A stretch of 64,000 bases of DNA from Robertkochia flava (GTDB lineage Bacteria > Bacteroidota > Bacteroidia > Flavobacteriales > Flavobacteriaceae): contig NZ_JAINZT010000004.1 in assembly GCF_020166515.1 (NCBI RefSeq), positions 186,001 through 250,000 on the forward strand, in the 5' to 3' direction. Position numbers and translations under genes: made by a program. Of this stretch, positions 15,605 through 23,263 are shown piece after piece (position 1 is the stretch's first letter; each line of letters opens with the position of its first letter). The notes beneath the pieces were generated by a model. That model did not search any database. It was not told the DNA's origin and saw nothing but the letters and a program-made list of their open reading frames with translations.

Positions 15605-16284
15605 TGTACATCTTCTTTCAGGAGTTCCGGATAGGTCTTCTGAAACTTTTTTAACCGGGGTACGGAAACATTTCTGACATAAGGATTGTCAGGATTTCTT
15701 TTTTCGTAATCCTGGTGGTAATCTTCAGCCTTCCAGAATTTTTCAAATTCCCTGACTTCTGTAACAATAGGGTTTTCGAAGTAATTTCCCTCTTCAAGTT
15801 TTATGATATAATCCTGAATGGTTTTGCGCTCCTCGGGAGTTTGGTAAAAAGCTATCGACCGGTATTGCGCTCCCTTGTCAGGGCCTTGTCTGTTCAGGGT
15901 AGTGGGGTCATGCGATCCGAAAAAAACCTGAACGAGGGTGCCAAAGCTCACCACCTCAGGATCGTAATAGACCATCACCGATTCGGCATGCGAGGTGCGT
16001 CCATAGCTCACTTGTTCATAGGTGGGATTCTTTTCGCTTCCGCCGGAGTATCCCGAAACCACTTCCTTTACTCCCCTTACACTTTCAAAAATGGCTTCCA
16101 CGCACCAGAAACAACCACTGGCAAAATAGGCTGTTTCGTATTCTGAAAGATCCTGAGGTGATGGCTTATGGGCCGTCTGTACCCTGGCCGATGCCGACTC
16201 GTCTTCCGATTTTTTTGTTGCCGATTGACACGAGGTGAAACTCAGGAAACTGAAAATACTCAGCATTAAGGATAAGGTTTTCAT
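15601..16284 (-). CDS. msrA: Peptide-methionine (S)-S-oxide reductase, lipoprotein form
   Basis: A 227-residue protein. The N-terminus (MKTLSLMLSIFSFLSFTSC) is a lipoprotein signal with a Cys at about position 19. The MsrA active site is FASGCFWCVEAIFESV with the catalytic Cys. VVSGYSGGSEKNPTYEQV and QYRSIAFYQT are further family blocks. The enzyme repairs methionine sulfoxide; the lipobox places it in the periplasm or at the outer membrane rather than the cytoplasm. The ATG at 16284 is preferred, since the longer reading would run through the terminator at 16384. It overlaps the DUF4097-type gene by 4 bases, tail to tail. Confidence 0.95.
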   Translation of the reverse strand: MKTLSLMLSIFSFLSFTSCQSATKKSEDESASARVQTAHKPSPQDLSEYETAYFASGCFWCVEAIFESVRGVKEVVSGYSGGSEKNPTYEQVSYGRTSHAESVMVYYDPEVVSFGTLVQVFFGSHDPTTLNRQGPDKGAQYRSIAFYQTPEERKTIQDYIIKLEEGNYFENPIVTEVREFEKFWKAEDYHQDYEKRNPDNPYVRNVSVPRLKKFQKTYPELLKEDVH

Positions 16285-16383
16285 AGGATTGATTTTTGAT
16301 ATCGGTCTGCAAGTATTTACTTTCCTTACAGATCCTGAGAAAGAAGTTAAGGATAATGGACTGCTTATCGAAGCAAAAGGCAT

Positions 16384-16423
16384 AAAAAAACACCTGTGGC
16401 CCTCGAGGGCCACAGGTGTTTTT
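16384..16423 (-). terminator. Strong bidirectional terminator hairpin
   Basis: AACACCTGTGGCCCTC pairs perfectly with GAGGGCCACAGGTGTT, flanked by A runs on the left and T runs on the right. It lies directly after the end of the DUF6249-like gene (minus strand, ends 16445) and before msrA, so msrA is not simply read through. Confidence 0.9.
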
Positions 16424-16444
16424 CAGACTCATCGTACAAATGGC

Positions 16445-16786
16445 TTAATCCAGTTTCTGGGTTAATTTAAACCCGATAAAGAGACCGATTCCTGCAAATG
16501 TGAAGATAGATCCCGGGAAGGCGACGTCGCCTTTTACATTGAGGGTGAAATGCAAAATCCCTGCAACAATAATCCCTACACCAATTCCAATCAGAATCAT
16601 GGCCAGGTTCAGGATTAATACTTTCCAGGTTGGAGAAGATGATCTGTTATTGCTATAAAAAATAGAGGCATCCGTGCCCTTATCTATAAGCGCCAGACGC
16701 TCTTTGTGTCTGGAAGAAATAAACAGGTAGCATATTCCGAAAAGAACTCCGAACATGATGGGTACAATAATAACTTCAGATCCCAT
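16445..16786 (-). CDS. Small membrane protein, DUF6249-like
   Basis: A 113-residue protein with three hydrophobic segments: residues 4-23 (VIIVPIMFGVLFGICYLFIS), about 53-80 and about 90-108. The charged piece RHKERLALIDKG after the first segment is typical of DUF6249-type proteins, in which a segment like this follows the first helix. Function is unknown, but such proteins are often controlled by ECF sigma factors. It is divergent from the second ECF sigma gene, and its upstream region holds an ECF promoter that matches that gene's own promoter in sequence and spacing. Confidence 0.72.
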   Translation of the reverse strand: MGSEVIIVPIMFGVLFGICYLFISSRHKERLALIDKGTDASIFYSNNRSSSPTWKVLILNLAMILIGIGVGIIVAGILHFTLNVKGDVAFPGSIFTFAGIGLFIGFKLTQKLD

Positions 16787-16838
16787 AATAATTGATTTAA
16801 GATTTTAAATGATAATTGATTAATGATTAATTTCCCTC

Positions 16839-16868
16839 ATAGGACGACAGGGCAGGAGGAGCGGTTAC
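16839..16868 (-). promoter_or_regulatory. ECF-type promoter for the DUF6249-like gene
   Basis: On the minus strand GTAACC (16863-16868) is followed by CGTCCTAT (16839-16846). The distance between AAC and CGTC is 17 bases, the same as in the divergent promoter at 16901. Both look like sites for one ECF sigma factor. Confidence 0.65.
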
Positions 16869-16900
16869 AATTATTTTGTAAAAATATTTTCCCAAATTGT

Positions 16901-16930
16901 GTAACCACCATAACCGGACTGGCGTCTAAA
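16901..16930 (+). promoter_or_regulatory. ECF-type promoter for the second ECF sigma gene
   Basis: GTAACC (16901-16906) and CGTCTAAA (16923-16930) with 17 bases between AAC and CGTC. It lies just before the ATG at 16938, so the leader would be very short. It indicates self-activation of the sigma gene. Confidence 0.65.
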
Positions 16931-16937
16931 TCAACAC

Positions 16938-17507
16938 ATGACCAACCAAAACGAACTACTGCTCATCAATAAGGTTCTTGCAGGAGATACCGATGCCTTT
17001 GGAGTCCTGGTAGACAGGTACCAGGAAATGGCGTATACTATTGCTGTGCGGTTACTTCAGGATCCGGATGAGGCTGCTGATATTGTGCAGGAGTCTTTTA
17101 TAAAAAGTTTTGAGGTACTGGATAGCTTCAGGGGAGATGCCAAATTCTCTACATGGATCTATCGTATTGTATACCGGAAATCCCTGGACAGGCTTAAAGC
17201 CATTAAACGGCGCAAAACTGATGCCTTTGAGGAAATAGGCGAAGGTAGTTTTACAGCCGAAGGAGGGGAGGATGCGGTCCAGCTGATGGTGGCAGCAGAG
17301 CAGGAGGAGATGGTAAAAAAGGCGGTCTCCGCTTTAAACCCGGATGAGCAGACCCTGATCCTGCTCTATTATTATGAGGAGCTCCCGATCCGTGAGATCG
17401 CTGAAGTCCTGGATATGGGAATGGAAAATGTTAAGGTCAGATTGTTTCGTACGCGAAAAAAGTTATATACCCTTTTAAAAGGGCATGTCGAACATAGCAC
17501 TGGTTAA
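16938..17507 (+). CDS. ECF RNA polymerase sigma factor
   Basis: A 189-residue ECF sigma factor. Region 2 is in LVDRYQEMAYTIAVRLLQDP and DEAADIVQESFIKSFEVLD; region 4 in LNPDEQTLILLYYYEELPIR and MGMENVKVRLFRTRKKL. The next gene starts 2 bases after its stop and encodes a small membrane protein, the probable anti-sigma factor. Two matching ECF promoters in the upstream region point to control of itself and of the divergent DUF6249-like gene. Confidence 0.95.
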   Translation: MTNQNELLLINKVLAGDTDAFGVLVDRYQEMAYTIAVRLLQDPDEAADIVQESFIKSFEVLDSFRGDAKFSTWIYRIVYRKSLDRLKAIKRRKTDAFEEIGEGSFTAEGGEDAVQLMVAAEQEEMVKKAVSALNPDEQTLILLYYYEELPIREIAEVLDMGMENVKVRLFRTRKKLYTLLKGHVEHSTG

Positions 17508-17509
17508 TT

Positions 17510-17899
17510 ATGAGGACACAGGAAGAAGAGCAGATGGATGATCTTGTAAGAAAGATGGTAAGGGATACCGGTCTGGAAAAACCTGTTCCGGATCTGAAGA
17601 AGAATATCATGGAGGGAATACGGAACAGCTACTCCAGGAGCTCCTACACATCCCTGATCCCTAAACGGGGCTGGGCGGTTCTGATGGCTGCCCTGGTTGT
17701 ATTTGTAGCATTCGTTTGGTACAATCCCTTTGGGTTTAAAGGAATGGCCTTCGAGATCTTTCCTCAAAATTTGGGAGGGCTTTTCGGGGAACCTTCCAGG
17801 GTCACCCTATACGCAGTAGTTGTTCTGGGGTTCATGATGGCCATACAGGTTGTGCTCTTAAAACGAAAATTAGATCTCAGGTTTGGGAAAAAACAATAA
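17510..17899 (+). CDS. Small membrane protein, putative anti-sigma factor
   Basis: A 129-residue protein. The first 48 residues are cytoplasmic and charged (EEEQMDDLVRKMVRDTGLEK), followed by a membrane segment (GWAVLMAALVVFVAFVWY) and a second one (VTLYAVVVLGFMMAIQVVLL) before a basic tail. It starts 2 bases after the sigma gene's stop, the usual place for an anti-sigma factor. I see no zinc-finger motif and no other recognised domain, so the role is inferred from position and topology. A terminator follows directly. Confidence 0.68.
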   Translation: MRTQEEEQMDDLVRKMVRDTGLEKPVPDLKKNIMEGIRNSYSRSSYTSLIPKRGWAVLMAALVVFVAFVWYNPFGFKGMAFEIFPQNLGGLFGEPSRVTLYAVVVLGFMMAIQVVLLKRKLDLRFGKKQ

Positions 17900-17900
17900 A

Positions 17901-17925
17901 AAAGGGCCTATCAGGGCCCTTTTCT
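17901..17925 (+). terminator. Terminator after the second ECF operon
   Basis: AAAGGGCC-TATCA-GGGCCCTTT stem followed by TTC and further T. It overlaps the stop of the anti-sigma gene and precedes the end of the convergent M14 peptidase gene at 17945. Confidence 0.8.
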
Positions 17926-17944
17926 TGTATATGGTCTGTTATTG

Positions 17945-20470
17945 TTATTCCGGGATGCGAATCGATTGACCCAGGAACAGGGCGTTGAGAAATAATTTAT
18001 TGGTTCCGTACCACGACCCCCTGAAATTCGGGTTGTCTGCAAAAAGAACAACTCTTCCCTTTCCAACCCGGGAAGCCACCACAGATGCAGATGGTTTAAG
18101 GAAGGTGTTCAGGTTTTGCTCCGTAATGAACCCGTCAATATGGGGTTCCTGGGTGTATTTAGCAATGGTCGAAAATGGATTCTCTGAAGGGGCGAGCCAT
18201 ACCGAATTGTTCTTGTATACCGGTATCCGCGCTTCACTGTACCCGAAGGCGACCGGGTGAGTAAGGTCGAGCTCTGCCTCGAAAATAGCGCCACCGACCT
18301 CTTTTTTACCCAGGGCTTCTGCCGCGGTGATATAGGGCAATCGTACGGTGGAAGCCGAATCCTTCTTTTTGTTTTCTGTAAGATCCTCGTCAACAATGTC
18401 ATTTTTAATCAGCCATGAAACGGACTCTCCGATGGCAATCAGGGTATTTCCTTCCGATATCCAGTTCTTTATCCTGGCTCTTCCCACACTGTCAATAGTA
18501 CTGTAGTTCCCCGATACCATGACCATGGTTGTATAATCCCCGAGAGAGGCCCGTGAAAAATTGCGAACAGGGATCTTGGTGATGGGCATCCTGACCCTTT
18601 GGTCCAGGAGGTGCCACACTTCCCCGGCCTCATAGGAGCTTACACCATCACCAACCAGCATAAAGGGTTTTGGTTGGGTTAAAGGTTCTACGTAGCGACT
18701 GCCAAGGTCGATCCCTTTTCCTCTGTGGTATCCTGTAGGAACCGGAAATACGGGTACTTTAAACGCTTGAGCTCCCTTGCGGATGAGTTCGAAGAGTTGG
18801 TCCTGGTCTATCTCCTGTTTGCTAACGGGAATAACCAGGGTTCCCGGAGGGAAACGGGTTTCCCTTCCTTCAGTAAGGGTAGTAAATCCTTTGAAGGCCG
18901 ATTCGACACGAACCTTGTTTTCCTGGAGAAAATGTAAAAAAGCGGGACTGTTATAATCTTGCCAGTCGATCAGATAAGCATAGGCAGAAGGGAGGAGCTC
19001 CGGAGCTTTTACTACCAACTCACTTTCGGTGATACGTTCTCCCCGGTTGATCCGGCCGGTAACAGGTTCATAGTTGGCATTGTAAAAATTGGCCAGGGAC
19101 CAGGCCGAGGCGTCGTAATATACGCTGTCCCGGTATTCGCTATATGTTTCAAAAACCGATTGGACCATTCTGTATTGCTCCTGGGCTGTAGGTACAAGGA
19201 AGCTTCCATCATCCTGGGCATACACCTCGATCCTGTGGATCAGAAGTTTATCCAGGAAAGCCTTCAGCCGGTTCTGGTCGTTTTTTATCGTAAACTTGTA
19301 AGCATTGATGCCACTTTTACGGGCTTTTTGTATTCCCGATTCAAAAAAGCGCCTTTGGTTATCCTGAAGATACTCCCGGTTTTCCACTGCAGCTTTAACT
19401 GTGGTCATGCTGGATACGTATTGGTTTCTTATGGTAAAAGGAAAGGTGACCTGACCCATATCGGTTTGCTGAACATGACCCCGGGAACTGGCCTGTTCGA
19501 AAAGCAGTGCAAGTCCGCCCTGCAGATCCGGATAAGAAGAGCCATACCCCGGGTAGGTGCCGTCGAAAACCTCTCCCGTAAAATAGAGGGAACCTATGGA
19601 GTCCAGGGAAGCCGCAAAATAATTTCCGAAAAGTGTGTTGAGGTCTTCATAGTTCTCAGCAGGCATAATAGGATCCTTAGCACCGTTGGCCTTCATAGGC
19701 TCAAAGAAATAGGTGCTCTCTGTACCCATTTCATGAAAATCGGTAACTACATTGGGGTACCATTTGTGGTACCAGTCCAGTTTGCCCCGGCTTTCCGGGT
19801 GAATGGCCAGTAGCCAATCTCGATTCAGGTCAAACCAGTAGTGGTTGGTGCGGCCGCGGGGCCAGGCCTCCTGGTGCTCAATATCCTGCGGGTCTGCAAC
19901 CAGCGGATCTCCCTTAAAGCTGTTTGCCCAGTGGGTATGGCGATCCCGACCGTCCGGATTGATGGTAGGATCGACAAAGATCACCGCATGTTCCCGAAAT
20001 TTCCTTACCTCCGGATGCTCTGATGCGATCAGGGTGTAGGCCGCAAGGAGTGCAGCTTCTGAGCTGGAGGGTTCGTTACCGTGCACATTGTAACCCAGGT
20101 TGATAAACACAGGTCTGTTACCGGTTGTTTCCGCCTCCCCTTTGATGGCCTTCAGATGCCTGGTGCGCAGATCTTCCAGGGTATTCAGTTGCTCTGGAGT
20201 GCTTATACTGAGCATGACCAGGGGACGTCCTTCATAGGTCTTCCCGTATTCTTCCAGAGTTGCGCGATCCGAAAGTGCGGCCAGGGTTTTAAAGTAGGCT
20301 ACGATCAGGTCATGCCGGGTGTGGCGCTCGCCTATACCGTAACCCAAAAAGGATTCCGGAGAAGGGATATTTTCGTTATACGGCTGGTATTTTTCAAGGA
20401 AGTAATCCTGTGCACTTCCAAACCTTAAAGACAGGAAAAGCGCCAGGAGGGGTAGTAGTATATTTCTCAT
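17945..20470 (-). CDS. M14 family zinc carboxypeptidase, exported
   Basis: An 841-residue protein with a signal peptide (MRNILLPLLALFLSLRFGSA). The M14 zinc ligands are visible as HGNEPSSSEAALLA (HxxE, about residue 134) and VVTDFHEMGTEST with the third ligand His (about 245). NRDW and the LLFEQASSRG block, with the likely catalytic Glu, follow. The C-terminal third (IPVRNFSRASLGDYTTMVMV and ISEGNTLIAIGESV) resembles a glutamine-amidotransferase-like fold often joined to this M14 subgroup. It would cleave C-terminal residues of peptides outside the cytoplasm. It appears to be transcribed alone. Confidence 0.9.
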   Translation of the reverse strand: MRNILLPLLALFLSLRFGSAQDYFLEKYQPYNENIPSPESFLGYGIGERHTRHDLIVAYFKTLAALSDRATLEEYGKTYEGRPLVMLSISTPEQLNTLEDLRTRHLKAIKGEAETTGNRPVFINLGYNVHGNEPSSSEAALLAAYTLIASEHPEVRKFREHAVIFVDPTINPDGRDRHTHWANSFKGDPLVADPQDIEHQEAWPRGRTNHYWFDLNRDWLLAIHPESRGKLDWYHKWYPNVVTDFHEMGTESTYFFEPMKANGAKDPIMPAENYEDLNTLFGNYFAASLDSIGSLYFTGEVFDGTYPGYGSSYPDLQGGLALLFEQASSRGHVQQTDMGQVTFPFTIRNQYVSSMTTVKAAVENREYLQDNQRRFFESGIQKARKSGINAYKFTIKNDQNRLKAFLDKLLIHRIEVYAQDDGSFLVPTAQEQYRMVQSVFETYSEYRDSVYYDASAWSLANFYNANYEPVTGRINRGERITESELVVKAPELLPSAYAYLIDWQDYNSPAFLHFLQENKVRVESAFKGFTTLTEGRETRFPPGTLVIPVSKQEIDQDQLFELIRKGAQAFKVPVFPVPTGYHRGKGIDLGSRYVEPLTQPKPFMLVGDGVSSYEAGEVWHLLDQRVRMPITKIPVRNFSRASLGDYTTMVMVSGNYSTIDSVGRARIKNWISEGNTLIAIGESVSWLIKNDIVDEDLTENKKKDSASTVRLPYITAAEALGKKEVGGAIFEAELDLTHPVAFGYSEARIPVYKNNSVWLAPSENPFSTIAKYTQEPHIDGFITEQNLNTFLKPSASVVASRVGKGRVVLFADNPNFRGSWYGTNKLFLNALFLGQSIRIPE

Positions 20471-20544
20471 AGGGCTATTTATGTTTTCCCCTACAAGATA
20501 TGGATTTCCATTCAGTCTGTAAATGCCGCCACAGGGATAATAAC

Positions 20545-21810
20545 CTATGCGAGTCCGGTCATCCGGTTCGTCTTTTCGAAGACAGAAAAATAGATCGCAG
20601 AAAGCATTGTGAACAGGAAATACACGATCATGATCAGGTTGCCGTAAGGGAGAAATGCTTCAATGCCAAACCAACTGCCTGAAAGGAGTATATAGGATAT
20701 GCCGGCCAGGGAGCGCAACCCTTCTATCCACGGGGCTATGGGGTGACCGTCCATGAGACTGGAATACCCGAAAATTCCGGTAAACACAAAAAATCCAAAT
20801 AGAAGGAGGCCGTCAAAACCGATCTCTGCATAATTGTAGAACATAAAAAGCATGAGAACCGTACTGAAAAGTAACTGGAAAATAGCATAGCCTTTAAGAG
20901 CAGGAGTGGCTTCAGGATCGTATTTCTCAAAATGGTACACGTCTTTGATGGTATCGTAGGGGTACAGTTCCCTGACATCCTGTGGCCTCCATCCTGTAGG
21001 CATTACCCAGATCCTCAATTTGTCGAACCAGTTTCGGGTATTCCAGGCATCCTTTAACAGTCGCCAGAAATGCTGGAAGTTTATGATTACCGGGTTCCAG
21101 GTGGCGGCCGGTTTTAACACTCCGTAAACAGGAGGTACCTCATCCAGTTCTTCCTGGAAGGTTCCGAACATGCGATCCCAGACAGAAAAGATCTGGCCCA
21201 GGTTCTTGTCAATATATTCCGGATTAATGGCATGGTGCACCCGGTGTTGGGAGGGAGTCACTATAATGTATTCGAGCCAACCCAGTTTCCCGATATGGCG
21301 CGTGTGGTACCAGAATTGAAGGAATAGTTGCAGGGGGGCAAGAATGGCGATCACCTTGGCCGGAACGCCTAATAGTGCTGCCGGAATAAGCAAAAGCGGA
21401 AAATACCCGATAATATTGGAGATGGATTGTCTCAGGGCACATGCCAGGTTAAATTCTTCACTGCTGTGGTGAATAACATGCTGGTTCCAGAAGATATTTA
21501 CTTTATGACTTAGCCTGTGATTCCAGTATCCGGCAAAGTCTATGGCAATGAAACCAACCGTATAAACGATCCAGGAGGATCTGATCTCAAAAACCGCCAG
21601 GTGCTCCAGAAGAAATGGGTAGGAAACCAGTACCACAGCCAGTCCGAGCGAATCCTTGATAATATTGGTCAGGCCAGAGCTCAGGCTGGAAACAGTATCC
21701 ATAACCGTATGGGTTTGCTTTCCCGTAAAATGACCGTAAAGAATCTCCGTCAGCACCAGCCCTATAAAGAGTGGAATTGCGTATAATAAAGCGTTGGCAT
21801 AGGTTTCCAT
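20545..21810 (-). CDS. Sterol desaturase/fatty acid hydroxylase family protein
   Basis: A 421-residue membrane protein. The di-iron histidine clusters are clear: WNHRLSHKVN (HxxxH), NQHVIHHSSEE (HxxHH) and PSQHRVHHAIN (HxxHH). Several membrane helices precede and follow them, with an additional C-terminal region of about four helices not typical of the core family. Members insert oxygen into, or desaturate, lipid-like substrates at the inner membrane. The bacterial substrate is unknown. It is alone, 74 bases upstream of the M14 gene on the same strand. Confidence 0.88.
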   Translation of the reverse strand: METYANALLYAIPLFIGLVLTEILYGHFTGKQTHTVMDTVSSLSSGLTNIIKDSLGLAVVLVSYPFLLEHLAVFEIRSSWIVYTVGFIAIDFAGYWNHRLSHKVNIFWNQHVIHHSSEEFNLACALRQSISNIIGYFPLLLIPAALLGVPAKVIAILAPLQLFLQFWYHTRHIGKLGWLEYIIVTPSQHRVHHAINPEYIDKNLGQIFSVWDRMFGTFQEELDEVPPVYGVLKPAATWNPVIINFQHFWRLLKDAWNTRNWFDKLRIWVMPTGWRPQDVRELYPYDTIKDVYHFEKYDPEATPALKGYAIFQLLFSTVLMLFMFYNYAEIGFDGLLLFGFFVFTGIFGYSSLMDGHPIAPWIEGLRSLAGISYILLSGSWFGIEAFLPYGNLIMIVYFLFTMLSAIYFSVFEKTNRMTGLA

Positions 21811-21874
21811 GGGTGATAACTCGTATTAGTTCTTGTAAAAATACACGATTTTACCCGAATATGTAAGTCTGGTT

Positions 21875-23053
21875 TCAGGTGGTGGCGTTACAATTGTGTG
21901 TTACCGCGGGTTGGGGTTCTCTGAAATTGATCCTGAAGTGTACTCCCTGAACTGCCGGTTCCCGGGTAATGGTACCCCTTAATTGGCGCACCAGGTTATT
22001 GATGAGACGCAGTCCAAGGGAATTCGGTCTTTTGTTTGTGTTTTCTTCCTGAAATCCTACGCCGTTATCCCTGAGATGTAGCAGGTAATTCTCCTTCTCA
22101 TCCTTATGAAGGGTAATGGTGATCTCCCCGGGTGTTTCCTCTGGAAGACCATGCTTCAGGGTATTGGTGATGAATTCGTTGATCAGTAATCCAAGTGGTA
22201 CAGCCGTGTCCATTCCAAGTTTGATGTCTGGCATGCTCACGTTAAGGGTAATATTATTTTCAGGGCCTTTAATGGATTTAACCAGGTGGGTAGACAGTTG
22301 TTCCACATATTCCTGGTATTGGATTCTTGAAATATCATCGTAGGCGTAAAGCATTTCATGGATCAAAGCCATAGATATAACCCTGTGCTGACTATTCTTA
22401 AATAATTCCCGTGTATTCTGATCATCAACGTTCCTGGCCTGAAGACTGAGCAGACTCGATACGGTCTGCAGGTTGTTTTTAACCCGATGGTGGATTTCCT
22501 TAAGGAGGATCTCGTCCTGGGCATTTCTCTTGGCGAGCTCCTTATGGGAGGCTTTCAGGGCGGAGTGTGTTGCTTCGAGATTTGAATAGTAAAGCGCACT
22601 GCAGGTCATGGCAAAGCCTGTAAGGAGAAAGCCCACAGGGATGATCCAGGGCGTCTCAAAATAAAAGAAACTGACTCCGGCCATCACACATACCGCGATG
22701 ACCAGAAGGTAATTGAGGATTATGATGGGTCTTAATGTTAGGCGCTCCCGGATGACATTCTGGCTGAGGTTCTTTTCGGGCAGGGCTGCCTTGGTGTTGT
22801 TTTTTCCCTCCGGACTATCATAATATGGTTCGGGAAGGGTATTCTGTTCGTCTTCGAGGTCGGAAAAGGAGTAGGAAGCGTAGAAAAGTACCAGGCTCAG
22901 AAACAGGAAACACAACGGAAGTATCCAATGGGTGTTGAAATACAGGTAAATTACCCCGGCCATTCCCATAGTCAGCACCGCTAAAATATAGCTAATGATA
23001 AGGGTAGGCTTCAGATGTCTCAAGGTCAGGTTAGTGTCCTCTTTCGGGGTCAT
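21875..23053 (-). CDS. Membrane sensor histidine kinase (HisKA_2 type) with a duplicated membrane unit
   Basis: A 392-residue protein. Residues 9-73 and 105-166 are two copies of one unit with two membrane segments, separated by an acidic linker. The kinase part starts at EILLKEIHHRVKNNLQTVSS, the phosphoacceptor His of the HisKA_2 family, and the HATPase has PLGLLINEFITNTLKHGL (N box) and LHLRDNGVGFQEE (G1). The family phosphorylates a response regulator, but none is adjacent. There is no obvious periplasmic sensor domain; the sensing part seems to be the membrane unit itself. Confidence 0.9.
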   Translation of the reverse strand: MTPKEDTNLTLRHLKPTLIISYILAVLTMGMAGVIYLYFNTHWILPLCFLFLSLVLFYASYSFSDLEDEQNTLPEPYYDSPEGKNNTKAALPEKNLSQNVIRERLTLRPIIILNYLLVIAVCVMAGVSFFYFETPWIIPVGFLLTGFAMTCSALYYSNLEATHSALKASHKELAKRNAQDEILLKEIHHRVKNNLQTVSSLLSLQARNVDDQNTRELFKNSQHRVISMALIHEMLYAYDDISRIQYQEYVEQLSTHLVKSIKGPENNITLNVSMPDIKLGMDTAVPLGLLINEFITNTLKHGLPEETPGEITITLHKDEKENYLLHLRDNGVGFQEENTNKRPNSLGLRLINNLVRQLRGTITREPAVQGVHFRINFREPQPAVTHNCNATT

Positions 23054-23202
23054 AGTTCAGTTCATTTCCATGGTTAGCGCGACCTGGTTCTGGTCTCGCA
23101 TTGGGGGCAACTGCAGACTATTGTGCAGTAAGTTGTAAGATAACCGGCGGCATTAACCGAATGGGATGTTTTCGCGTTAAATATATTTAAAATTTTTAAA
23201 AG

Positions 23203-23237
23203 AAAAGCGGCAACTTCATGGGAAGCTGCCGCTTTTT
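23203..23237 (-). terminator. Terminator after secA
   Basis: AAAAGCGGCAACTTC-ATGG-GAAGCTGCCGCTTTTT forms a long stem with one mismatch. The A run on its left gives a T run on the minus strand. It lies 27 bases beyond the secA stop. Confidence 0.88.
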
Positions 23238-23263
23238 AACAATTATCTTCAGGATATCCTGAT

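Noticed and set aside
16384-16423. Palindrome as a protein-binding operator
   Set aside because: The flanking A and T runs and position after a gene end make it a terminator; a binding role is not needed.
18959-19813. 284-codon open frame on the plus strand
   Set aside because: It lies wholly antisense to the M14 peptidase, whose zinc motifs and signal peptide are clear; such frames are shadows of codon structure.
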